From the NCBI GenBank assembly GCA_964608025.1, contig CAZSLO010000021.1:1-64000 (forward strand): a stretch of DNA of 64,000 bases, given 5' to 3'. This stretch comes from CAZSLO01 sp964608025 (GTDB taxonomy: Bacteria; Chloroflexota; Dehalococcoidia; Lucifugimonadales; CAJWER01). This document shows, in pieces, positions 54,800-63,462 of the stretch. The notes under the pieces are model-generated. The model made no database searches. It was not told where the DNA came from and saw only the letters and a list, made by a program, of their open reading frames with translations. The position numbers were made by a program, and so were the translations under genes. The number at the start of each line of letters is the position of its first letter. Within the stretch, counting starts at the first letter, position 1.

Positions 54800-55552
54800 T
54801 TGTCCCTTCAAAATCGGGTCTGCATAATCACAGGTGGTGGCAGCGGTATAGGAAAAGCTACTGCAATCAAGATGGCAAGCGAAGGGGCAAATATAGTGCT
54901 GTTCGGTCGAACAGTATCAAAAATCGCATCGGTTGCAGATAAGATTAAAGATGATGGGGGCTCTGCAACATATTATGGTATAGATGTCGCAAACCATTCT
55001 GCAGTCTTCGATGCGGTCGAAGAAATTCTGCATGATGCCGGCCACATCGATATTATGGTGAATAACGCTGGCCATAGTTCCCCGAATCGAACACTATTGA
55101 CGACTACCCGCGAAGATATCACCTCTGTCGTGGATTCGAATCTTGTAGGAACAATTTATTGTACCCAGGCAGTCATGCCATCGATGCTGGAACTAGACAG
55201 CGGCACTATCATAAACGTCTCCTCATTGGCAGGAGTAAAGCCCGGTCTACTCGGAGGCATGATATACAGCGCCGTGAAAGCGGCTGTGATCAATTTCACG
55301 GAATTCCTCAATGATGAATTTAAGGCTACCGGGATACGAGCTAGCGTTGTCATACCAGGAGAGGTTGACACCCCTATCATCGATAAGCGACCCGTAGTAC
55401 CTGACACGGCTGCAAGAGCAACAATGGTTGAAGCCGAAAACGTTGCCGAAGCAATCACGCTTATAGCTAGTCTCCCTCAAAAGAGCGCCGTGCCTGAACT
55501 CATAATAAAGCCAACATACGACCGCGACCAGTCTCGTGAGGTAGGTGGATAG
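54800..55552 (+). CDS. Short-chain dehydrogenase/reductase
   Basis: The nucleotide motif is ITGGGSGIGKA, the NNAG motif is VNNAGHSSP, the catalytic Ser is in INVSSLAG, and the YxxxK pair is YSAVK. The 250-residue length is classical SDR. The TTG start at 54800 is supported by AGGAGG 8 bases upstream. It probably oxidises or reduces a sugar, polyol or keto-acid with NAD(P). It heads a row with the galactonate-dehydratase-like gene 76 bases downstream. Confidence 0.93.
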   Translation: MSLQNRVCIITGGGSGIGKATAIKMASEGANIVLFGRTVSKIASVADKIKDDGGSATYYGIDVANHSAVFDAVEEILHDAGHIDIMVNNAGHSSPNRTLLTTTREDITSVVDSNLVGTIYCTQAVMPSMLELDSGTIINVSSLAGVKPGLLGGMIYSAVKAAVINFTEFLNDEFKATGIRASVVIPGEVDTPIIDKRPVVPDTAARATMVEAENVAEAITLIASLPQKSAVPELIIKPTYDRDQSREVGG

Positions 55553-55628
55553 TACCGCGAGGCACTGCCATACGGCCAATTATGTACCCACAGAATGCTA
55601 GGCTTGGGATATTGCCTTCGGAGACATT

Positions 55629-56741
55629 ATGAGGATCGAAGATATCAAAACATATCTGGTTCAAGATTGGCTAATCGTTGAAATATCTACGGATATGGGT
55701 CAAGTCGGTGTAGGGCAGGGGACATTCTGGGGGCAGCCCACCGCAACAGAACAGGCAGTCCTTAGTTTCAAAGATTACCTTATAGGGAAAGATCCTCTAA
55801 CCATTGACTATCACTACCAATACCTGAACCGCTCCTCCAGTTTCCGGGCATCCTCTATCTACTCGGCACTAAGTGCTATTGACAACGCCCTTTGGGATAT
55901 CGCTGGAAAACACTACAATGCCCCGGTTTATAGCTTGCTCGGGGGCCAGCACCGCCAAAAGGTCCGCATGTGCGCCCTTTGTATGGCCAATGATCGAGAT
56001 ACAACCGTTTCTCTAGCTTCAAAGGCCACCAAAGAAGGCCACACTGCGGTTAAGATAGATCCATTTCCCACTGACTATACAAAATGGAGTCACCCAAGAT
56101 TAGTATCAGAAGTAGTCGACTGGGTTGGTGCCGTACGCGAAGCTATTGGCAAAGACGTCGACATAATTGTAGAGGTTCATCGTAAACTCGGTCCAGCCGA
56201 AGCGATAGCTCTATCCCAAAAACTGACACAGTTTGACTTGTTGCTGATCGAAGACCCTATAACTCCAGACAGTGTTGATTCAATGGCCGAAGTTGCACAT
56301 CAAACGACGATACCAATAGCAACTGGCGAACGCCTTCACACTCTCTATGAATTTCGTGAAGTCTTGAGTCGTGGAGCAGCACGGGATCTGAAGCTAGACG
56401 CGGGACTGCATGGGGGCCTCACTCAATGTAAAAAGACGGCCGGACTAGCTGAGGCTTACCATGCCACCATATCTCCCCATAATGCGTGGGGCCCTATATT
56501 GACCGCGATACATATGCAACTAGCAGCAGCGATACCTAATTTCTTGGTCCTTGAGTATCGTTACGATGTGCGGGACAACATCGTAACCAACCCACTTGAG
56601 GTAAAAGATGGCTATATCACAGTACAAGAGAGGCCAGGGATCGGTGTCAATTTCAATCCTGAAGCCGCGCTCAGTCACCAATACGAACCAAGAAGTTTAG
56701 GCACGGCCTTGCGCCCAGACGGTTCCGTCGGTTTCCTCTAA
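55629..56741 (+). CDS. Enolase-superfamily sugar-acid dehydratase (galactonate-dehydratase-like)
   Basis: Predicted metal ligands are E182 (VEVHRK), E208 (LIEDP) and E234 (ATGER). H184 and H284 (SPHNAWGP), with D257, sit where the general acid/base residues of D-galactonate dehydratase DgoD lie (D183, E209, E235, H185 and H285 in E. coli numbering), with Glu replacing the first Asp. K142 in VKID is also in place. Such enzymes remove water from a sugar acid to give a 2-keto-3-deoxy acid. The 370-residue length fits. The exact substrate cannot be called. It sits between an SDR and a Gfo/Idh dehydrogenase. Confidence 0.9.
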   Translation: MRIEDIKTYLVQDWLIVEISTDMGQVGVGQGTFWGQPTATEQAVLSFKDYLIGKDPLTIDYHYQYLNRSSSFRASSIYSALSAIDNALWDIAGKHYNAPVYSLLGGQHRQKVRMCALCMANDRDTTVSLASKATKEGHTAVKIDPFPTDYTKWSHPRLVSEVVDWVGAVREAIGKDVDIIVEVHRKLGPAEAIALSQKLTQFDLLLIEDPITPDSVDSMAEVAHQTTIPIATGERLHTLYEFREVLSRGAARDLKLDAGLHGGLTQCKKTAGLAEAYHATISPHNAWGPILTAIHMQLAAAIPNFLVLEYRYDVRDNIVTNPLEVKDGYITVQERPGIGVNFNPEAALSHQYEPRSLGTALRPDGSVGFL

Positions 56742-56973
56742 TCAAAGTTACTCCCGTCTGATATTTTTTACTGCATTTGGCCAATTTGACTACTCTTGGT
56801 GGCACAACTACGATTGCCTAGCTAAGAATCCTGCAAAATTGAACACTATATGAAAATCATTAGCTTATGAAGAAGTTACTTCAATCTCTTGGACTCTTGG
56901 ATTACAACGCATACCTATGATGAATCAACTCTATAAACCACAACTACAATGAATTAATCCAGGAGGAATTCCA

Positions 56974-58248
56974 GTGCCAGACATTCGAATAGCTCAAGTG
57001 GGATGTGGAGGTATGGGACTCCGACATCTCTATGGCCAAGCTGAATCCCAACGTCTGTATAACACGTTCGACTACGTGGCAGTCTGTGACGTGAGTGAAG
57101 CAGCCGGACAGCATGTATCCATGGAGGCGAACCGCCTCCTCGGCAAAAAACCAAAAGTCTATACTAGCTTTGACGACCTGCTTGCAAACGAAAAAAACCT
57201 CGATGCGGTTGATATCGTAACTGCAGCCGGACAACACCATAGTATCGCCCTCAAGGCGGCTGCAGCTGGAGTTAATGTCGCAACCGAAAAACCTATGGGA
57301 ATAACGGTTAGGGCATGCATTCGAATGATCGAGGCAGCCAACAATAACGATATAGTCTTATCAGTCTCGGAAAATTACCGGCGAGATCCTCTAAACCGAC
57401 TTAACAAGGCTATCTTGGATGACAAAGTCCTTGGAAACCAACGTCTGTTCCTCGATATGGCTGCCCGTGGTACACGAAACATGCCCCACGGTACAGCATG
57501 GCGTCATATAAAAACCGCTGGCGGATACATGCTTGACTACGCCGTGCACAACGCCGATTTGCTTTTATATTTTATGGGAGAAGTAGACCGTGTCTATGCC
57601 GAAACTCAACTCTGGGAAAAGATTCGCCATGTAAATGGACCCGAAGGCTTAGCTATGAAACCATTTTATCAACACCGAGAGCCGCTTGAGATCGAGAAAC
57701 CGGGAACCGTAGAATGTACATCCGAAGACATGGCGTCAGGTGTAATCCGGTTTAAATCAGGTGCAATGGCAAACTTCCTAAGTACCATCGCTGCACCCGG
57801 TGCAGACACCAACAACAGCATAATTTACTGTGATGACGGATCTATCAATCTCGGGGGAAGTCGATCAGGCCGACCATCTACAATCACTAGGATCGAGAAA
57901 GAAGAGTCTATTCCAGAGGACTGCTTACTAGATCTAGTACCAGGGTTTCAGCTGGATGAGATTACCAAGAAAGCTTTCGATGGATTAAGCCGTATGGCGT
58001 CTTACAACTTGGATTTCGCCACTATAGACGCAAAAATTATCGCTATTGAACTAGAGGATTTCGCCGATGCTATTCGTACTGGGGGAGAACCAGAAGTAAC
58101 GGGGCAAGTTGGACTTGACGCTGTCGCTTTAACCTATGCGTTTTTGGAATCAGGGCGCAAACATGCCCCTGTATATTTTTCCGATGTAGTCGCTGATCGC
58201 ACTAATGAATACCAACAAGAAATCAACGATGCCTTTGGTTTAAACTAG
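56974..58248 (+). CDS. Gfo/Idh/MocA-family oxidoreductase
   Basis: The Rossmann motif is IAQVGCGGMGLRHL. The lysine motif is ATEKPMGITVRACIRMIE (about residue 108). The C-terminal domain has GGYMLDYAVHNADLLLYFMG, with the catalytic His. At 424 residues it is longer than the other four. The GTG start at 56974 is preceded by AGGAGG 7 bases upstream. It may act with the SDR and enolase-superfamily enzyme on a sugar acid. Confidence 0.9.
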   Translation: MPDIRIAQVGCGGMGLRHLYGQAESQRLYNTFDYVAVCDVSEAAGQHVSMEANRLLGKKPKVYTSFDDLLANEKNLDAVDIVTAAGQHHSIALKAAAAGVNVATEKPMGITVRACIRMIEAANNNDIVLSVSENYRRDPLNRLNKAILDDKVLGNQRLFLDMAARGTRNMPHGTAWRHIKTAGGYMLDYAVHNADLLLYFMGEVDRVYAETQLWEKIRHVNGPEGLAMKPFYQHREPLEIEKPGTVECTSEDMASGVIRFKSGAMANFLSTIAAPGADTNNSIIYCDDGSINLGGSRSGRPSTITRIEKEESIPEDCLLDLVPGFQLDEITKKAFDGLSRMASYNLDFATIDAKIIAIELEDFADAIRTGGEPEVTGQVGLDAVALTYAFLESGRKHAPVYFSDVVADRTNEYQQEINDAFGLN

Positions 58249-58298
58249 CTCATCCAACCCTGAGGCAAGATCATATTTCTACAAAATTATTAGAAGTT

Positions 58299-60347
58299 TC
58301 AATCAATAAGCTGTCTGGCTAATTCATCAGGTTGGTTTACTGGGATTTCACACGCATAGTTATGACAAACGTATGCTGTCGGCCTGTTCCCAACTTGGAC
58401 CCTTTCTGATAATAAAGGCAACCCTCTGATAGCTTCATCATCGACGTTCCGGCTAACTAGTACCTTGTTAGGCAAATAGTTCCTGAACACTTCAGCAGTG
58501 AGGGTTTTGGTATCAATACTCCTAGCATCACCTATGACCGCAATCTCTTTGACCGAGGCGAGACAAAAATCTAGAGAACAGAGCCAATGCCCAAAGCTTA
58601 TCGGGAATTGAGAAATCATAGGTATAGTTGATCTGATAGCTGTTATTGACCGTCTCTCAAGTTCGGCATCACCAGTAACTATAGCAAGCTTAAGGAGAAC
58701 TTCCGTTGCCATTGAGTTTCCTGATGGAATAGCGTTATCCTGAATGTCTCTCGGCCTCAAAACCAGCTCTTCATGATCGATTCCAGTATCGTAAAACTGT
58801 CCGTCATTGTCATCCCAGAATAGGTCCACCAAATCGTTGCCTAGTTCGATAGCTTCACATAACCATCGGCTCTCAAATGTAGCTTCATGTAGTAGTAATA
58901 ATGCGTTTACTAAAAATGCATAATCTTCCAGATATCCTTTAAGTTTAGATTCACCATTTTTGTATGTTCTTAGAAGCCGGCCGTCATCCGTCCTCAATTT
59001 GCTAAGTAACAGATCGCCGCAATTTTCCGCGGCTTCTATATAGTCCGTACGATCTAGAACTCGGCCTGCTTCTGCAAACGCCCCCATCATAAGTGCGTTC
59101 CAAGATGTCAGCACCTTGTCATCAAGACCCGGCCTTATACGTTGTTCCCGTACATTTCGCAATCTAGATTTCACACGATTTAGTAACTCGATCAGATCAT
59201 CTTCTGTTATTCCTTCTTTTGCCGCGAATTCTGCAAGAGGTACTTTTACATTAAGTATGCTCATGCCATCAAAGTTACCTTCAATCGTCACACCAAAATA
59301 TCGGTTGGCGATCTCACCATCGTGTTTCCCGAGAACCTCCAATATTTTTTCAGGACGCCAAACGAAGAATTTCCCCTCCTCACCTTCACTATCAGCATCT
59401 TGTGTAGAATAAAATCCCCCTGAAGGATCAGTCATTTCTGCCAAAACATAATCGAGTGTTTCCTCGGCAATTTGTCTATATAAGGGCTTCTCCGTAACCT
59501 GGTACGCGTGTATATATAATCTGGCGAGCAGCGCATTGTCATACAGCATTTTTTCAAAGTGTGGTACTAGCCAAAAAGTGTCTGTCGAATAACGATGGAA
59601 TCCACCGCCTAGTTGATCATATATCCCACCCATAGCCATATGATCTAGAGTAGTTTCGACTATCTCCAGAGTTTTATTATCCCCGGTCCTAAGATAGTGG
59701 CGCAGAAGAAATTCATATACCATTGGCTGAGGAAACTTCGGTTGTAGACCAAATCCACCAAATTTCTCATCAAACTGGGTACCAATTAGGTTAACTGCCC
59801 GGTCCATTACGTCAAGATTAATCGTTGAAAATTCCCCATTGATATCAGTCACACGTCTCATCTGTTCAAGAAGTTTGTCCGTGGTAAGGGAAATCTCCTC
59901 TCTTTTTTCCCGGTAAGTTTGTGATAAGGCTTCAAGGACACGAGGGAACGCAGGCAACCCACCTCTATCCTCTGGTGGAAAGTAGGTGCCTCCATAAAAA
60001 GGTTCGCCGTTTGGGGTAAGGAAAACCGTCATCGGCCATCCCCCTTGACCTGTGATAGCTTGCACAGCACTCATATATATCGAGTCGACATCAGGTCGCT
60101 CTTCCCTGTCAACTTTGATGCAAACAAAATTATCATTCATGAGATTTGCAATCGCTGGATCCTCGAAGGATTCCCGTTCCATCACGTGACACCAGTGGCA
60201 TGCTGAATACCCAACACTCAACAAAATAGGCTTATCTTCCAATTTGGCCCTAGAAAATGCCTCCGGACCCCATGGAAACCAATCCACCGGATTGAAAGCG
60301 TGTTGGATAAGATATGGGCTTGTTTCTTCAGCGAGACGATTCGGCAT
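58299..60347 (-). CDS. DUF255 thioredoxin-fold / six-hairpin protein (YyaL, SPATA20-like)
   Basis: The N-terminal domain (about 1-170) has a thioredoxin fold with a C50-H-W-C53 motif in VGYSACHWCHVMERESF, preceded by PYLIQHAFNPVDW, the DUF255 signature. The rest is an alpha/alpha barrel related to N-acylglucosamine 2-epimerases (GGFGLQPKFPQP, GGIYDQLGGGFHRYSTD, HFEKMLYDNALLARLY). Length (682) matches the family. No signal peptide is present, so it is cytoplasmic. Its activity is not established. It diverges from the sdh operon. Confidence 0.93.
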   Translation of the reverse strand: MPNRLAEETSPYLIQHAFNPVDWFPWGPEAFSRAKLEDKPILLSVGYSACHWCHVMERESFEDPAIANLMNDNFVCIKVDREERPDVDSIYMSAVQAITGQGGWPMTVFLTPNGEPFYGGTYFPPEDRGGLPAFPRVLEALSQTYREKREEISLTTDKLLEQMRRVTDINGEFSTINLDVMDRAVNLIGTQFDEKFGGFGLQPKFPQPMVYEFLLRHYLRTGDNKTLEIVETTLDHMAMGGIYDQLGGGFHRYSTDTFWLVPHFEKMLYDNALLARLYIHAYQVTEKPLYRQIAEETLDYVLAEMTDPSGGFYSTQDADSEGEEGKFFVWRPEKILEVLGKHDGEIANRYFGVTIEGNFDGMSILNVKVPLAEFAAKEGITEDDLIELLNRVKSRLRNVREQRIRPGLDDKVLTSWNALMMGAFAEAGRVLDRTDYIEAAENCGDLLLSKLRTDDGRLLRTYKNGESKLKGYLEDYAFLVNALLLLHEATFESRWLCEAIELGNDLVDLFWDDNDGQFYDTGIDHEELVLRPRDIQDNAIPSGNSMATEVLLKLAIVTGDAELERRSITAIRSTIPMISQFPISFGHWLCSLDFCLASVKEIAVIGDARSIDTKTLTAEVFRNYLPNKVLVSRNVDDEAIRGLPLLSERVQVGNRPTAYVCHNYACEIPVNQPDELARQLID

Positions 60348-60668
60348 TTATTGTTAAATTCTCCTAGTCAATAAAGTTCCATTTTAATTGTACCTAAGTT
60401 CATTTGGTGAATCCGATGGCTAAAATTTGTCTAATCTTAATGCACCAGCTATGGTTTTGCGTTTCGGTTAGCTATTTTGACAGCCATAGTTTCCAGTATG
60501 TAATTTATATCCCTTCAAAGATTATATAAATTGGGAAGTGATTCTACTAGACTAACCGAATACAATTATCCAGACCATTAAACCTAAACAATGTCAACTT
60601 TTTCCTTGTCCTAGTAACAATGCATTTGCTATAGTCCGACAGGCAAAAACCCACAGTAGAGAACGCCG
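60348..60668. other. Divergent region between DUF255 gene and sdhA
   Basis: This 321-base gap contains the sdh promoter candidate (60477-60504). No other feature was recognised, including no clear leftward promoter. Confidence 0.35.
60477..60504 (+). promoter_or_regulatory. Sigma70-type promoter of the sdh operon
   Basis: A perfect TTGACA (60477-60482) and TGTAAT (60499-60504, 5/6 to TATAAT) are separated by 16 bases. The leader to the sdhA ATG would be about 158 bases. Confidence 0.6.
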
Positions 60669-62345
60669 ATGTTCAATCATGATGTATTGGTAATAGGTGC
60701 AGGCTTGGCAGGCATGCGTGCTGCCCTTGCTGCACAAAAAGAAGGTGTTGATGTAGCTGTCATATCTAAAGTCCATCCAGTAAGGAGTCATTCCAACGCA
60801 GCGCAGGGTGGTATTAACGCTGCCCTTACCGAAAGAGGAGATCCTTGGGAAGACCACGCCTTTGACACTGTTAAAGGTAGCGACTACCTTGGTGACCAAG
60901 ATGCCATTGAGGTCATGTGTAGGGAAGCAGGCCGTGAAGTAATATCCATGGAACATATGGGTGTGATCTTCAGCCGAGATGATGCCGGTCTCCTTGGTAC
61001 CAGGGCATTCGGAGGCCAACGTCAAGCCAGAACGTTTTTCGTCGCAGATTTCACCGGACAGGCCCTATTACACGTACTCTACGAACAGGTAGTAAGGGCT
61101 AATGTTCGAATCTACGAAGAGTGGTTTGTTCTCTCTCTTATCATCGAGGATGAAGAATGTTGTGGTGCTGTAGTCATGGAAATGCTATCTGGGGACGTAC
61201 ACGTTATTCGGTCTAAGTCCGTGATTATTGCTGCCGGTGGCCTGGGAAGAGTTTTCGAACCAAGCACCAACGCTTTAATATGCACTGGGGACGGCATGGG
61301 GTTAGCATATCAAGTAGGTGCGCCACTTATGGACATGGAAATGGTCCAATATCATCCAACCACGCTCAAAAGTAATGGAGCATTGATGTCAGAAGGAGCC
61401 CGTGGTGAAGGTGCCTATCTTATAAATGCTAAGGGCGACCGGTTTATGGAAAATTACGCCCCGAATATGATGGAACTCGCATCAAGAGATGTAGTTTCTC
61501 GATCAGAACAGACCGAAATTAATGAGGGTCGCGGAGATAATGGATGTGTATTCCTCGACTGCCGGCATTTAGGAGAAAAAATAATAAATGAAAAACTCCT
61601 ACAAATACGTGACCTAGGTCGAGACTTTGCTAATGTAGATATGGCTACTGATCCAGTACCTATTCGACCTGGTATGCATTACCAGATGGGCGGAATCAAG
61701 ACAGACATTGATGGCAGTACAAATGTTCCCGGATTATACGCTGCCGGGGAAACAGCTTGTGTAAGTGTTCATGGAGGTAACAGACTAGGGGCAAATTCAT
61801 TATTAGACACTCTAGTTTTTGGCCGGCGTTCTGGAGAACATGCGGCAAATCTCTCCAAGACTATTTCCTATAAATCAATTGGAGATTCTGCTGCCAACCC
61901 TGACAAGTCTTTGCTACAAGATATGCTTGATAGGAAAGATGGAATAGAGTCTTTTGGACAGATCCGGCTTGACATGGGAATCATCATGAATGACAAGCTT
62001 GCTGTTTTCCGTGACCATGACGGTATAGAGCAAGCAATATCTCAACTCTTAGAACTCCGTGAACGTTACTCTAAGGTGATTGTTTCAGATAAAAGTAAGA
62101 CGTTTAACACAAACCTGATATTCACCTTGGAACTCGGCTTTATGCTGGATTGTGCCGAAACAATTGCGTTTGGGGCCCTTGAACGCAAAGAGAGTAGAGG
62201 GGCACATTACCGAACAGACATGCCGGACAGGGATGACGAAAATTGGCTCAAACATATAGTTCTATCTAAAGGTCAGGATGGTCCTGAAATAGAATATCAA
62301 CCTGTAAAGATCACACAATGGCAACCTGAAGCACGAACTTATTGA
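60669..62345 (+). CDS. sdhA: Succinate dehydrogenase/fumarate reductase flavoprotein subunit
   Basis: The FAD motif is VIGAGLAGMRAAL. SHSNAAQGGINAAL contains the His that usually bonds FAD covalently. MGGIKTDIDG and GGNRLGANSLLDTLVFGRRSG line the active site. The 558-residue length is normal for SdhA/FrdA. It oxidises succinate to fumarate and passes electrons to SdhB. It is followed after 151 bases by sdhB. The ATG is not preceded by a strong Shine-Dalgarno (AGAG about 8 bases upstream). Confidence 0.95.
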   Translation: MFNHDVLVIGAGLAGMRAALAAQKEGVDVAVISKVHPVRSHSNAAQGGINAALTERGDPWEDHAFDTVKGSDYLGDQDAIEVMCREAGREVISMEHMGVIFSRDDAGLLGTRAFGGQRQARTFFVADFTGQALLHVLYEQVVRANVRIYEEWFVLSLIIEDEECCGAVVMEMLSGDVHVIRSKSVIIAAGGLGRVFEPSTNALICTGDGMGLAYQVGAPLMDMEMVQYHPTTLKSNGALMSEGARGEGAYLINAKGDRFMENYAPNMMELASRDVVSRSEQTEINEGRGDNGCVFLDCRHLGEKIINEKLLQIRDLGRDFANVDMATDPVPIRPGMHYQMGGIKTDIDGSTNVPGLYAAGETACVSVHGGNRLGANSLLDTLVFGRRSGEHAANLSKTISYKSIGDSAANPDKSLLQDMLDRKDGIESFGQIRLDMGIIMNDKLAVFRDHDGIEQAISQLLELRERYSKVIVSDKSKTFNTNLIFTLELGFMLDCAETIAFGALERKESRGAHYRTDMPDRDDENWLKHIVLSKGQDGPEIEYQPVKITQWQPEARTY

Positions 62346-62496
62346 TGGAAAACTATAAGAGTTACTTTAAATTAATCATGGCCTGCAAAATAGAAGCGAC
62401 GGCCTGTTAGTCATAGCAACTTTTATTTTATGATAGTAAGCTGATAGCCCTATACACACCGCGACAACGACCAGGAAAAATCAGTCAGATCAAGGC

Positions 62497-63462
62497 ATGA
62501 CCATGGAAGTTACATTTAAAATAAGACGGTTCGATCCGGATTCAGACAATCCTGATCCCTATTTCCAGGACTACAACATTAACTTGGATGAAGGTTCAGT
62601 CGTCCTTGACGGGCTTATCAAGATTCGGGAACAAATCGATGGAACCCTGGCTCTAAGATGCTCTTGTAGATCAGCAATATGCGGATCATGCGCAATGCGC
62701 ATCAATGGACAAGCGATGTTGGCTTGTAACACAAAGATCTCAGACATTTCCAGTAATGGTGATCCAGTTGTGGTAGAGCCGCCTGGAAATATGCAGGTGA
62801 TCAAGGATTTAGTTGTAGATTTCCAGCCCTTCTGGGAAAAGATAAGAGAAATAGAACCCTGGTTGCAGCCAGCTGGTCCAGAACCAGGCCCAGACAACGA
62901 ATATGTGGCCCAAAATAAGGATATGTTACATCTCTCAGGAGTTATGGCATGTGTTATGTGCGGTGCTTGCGTTTCAGACTGTACTGTGCTTGAAATCGAC
63001 GAGAATTTTCTTGGCCCTGCTGCCCTAGCTAAAGCTTATAGATTTATTGGAGATCCTCGTGACGAATCCGACGAATCACGACTAAATAAACTAGTTGATG
63101 AAGGTGGAGTCTGGGATTGCACCCGCTGCATGCAGTGCGTAGAAGTATGTCCTAAAGAAGTCGATCCAATGAGCCGCATCATGGCAATAAGAGATCGAGC
63201 CATGGAAGCTGGCCACACAGACTCATACGGTGCACGCCACGCAGAGATTTTCGCAGACATGGTAGAACACAGTGGACGAGTCGATGAACTTCGTCTGCCC
63301 TTAAAGACCAAAGGTATATTCAATGTCCCAGAGATGCTGAAACTTCTCCCAATTGGTCTACGTGCCCAGCTCAATGGGAAAAGACCACCGATATTCCACA
63401 AAAAAAATCCGGACCAAGAAAACGTTCGTCGTATATTCGAAAGGGTGGAGAAAGACAGATGA
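62497..63462 (+). CDS. sdhB: Succinate dehydrogenase iron-sulfur subunit with extra Cys in cluster 3
   Basis: The 2Fe-2S domain has C57-x4-C62-x2-C65-x11-C77. The first 4Fe-4S motif is C152-x2-C155-x2-C158-x3-C162. The third motif is C208TRC211MQC214VEVC218P. In usual SdhB it is CxxxxxCxxxCP and holds 3Fe-4S; here C211 is an additional ligand, predicting 4Fe-4S as in archaeal type E enzymes. The 321-residue length, about 80 more than classical SdhB, gives an extra C-terminal region resembling HdrC/GlpC-type proteins. The second ATG (62503) is better spaced from AAGG than the first. The next gene overlaps by 4 bases. Confidence 0.94.
   Translation: MTMEVTFKIRRFDPDSDNPDPYFQDYNINLDEGSVVLDGLIKIREQIDGTLALRCSCRSAICGSCAMRINGQAMLACNTKISDISSNGDPVVVEPPGNMQVIKDLVVDFQPFWEKIREIEPWLQPAGPEPGPDNEYVAQNKDMLHLSGVMACVMCGACVSDCTVLEIDENFLGPAALAKAYRFIGDPRDESDESRLNKLVDEGGVWDCTRCMQCVEVCPKEVDPMSRIMAIRDRAMEAGHTDSYGARHAEIFADMVEHSGRVDELRLPLKTKGIFNVPEMLKLLPIGLRAQLNGKRPPIFHKKNPDQENVRRIFERVEKDR

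Noticed and set aside
60594..61025. A 143-codon minus-strand frame across the sdhA start
   Set aside because: It overlaps the FAD-binding region of sdhA and lacks a Shine-Dalgarno; its sequence has no family features.
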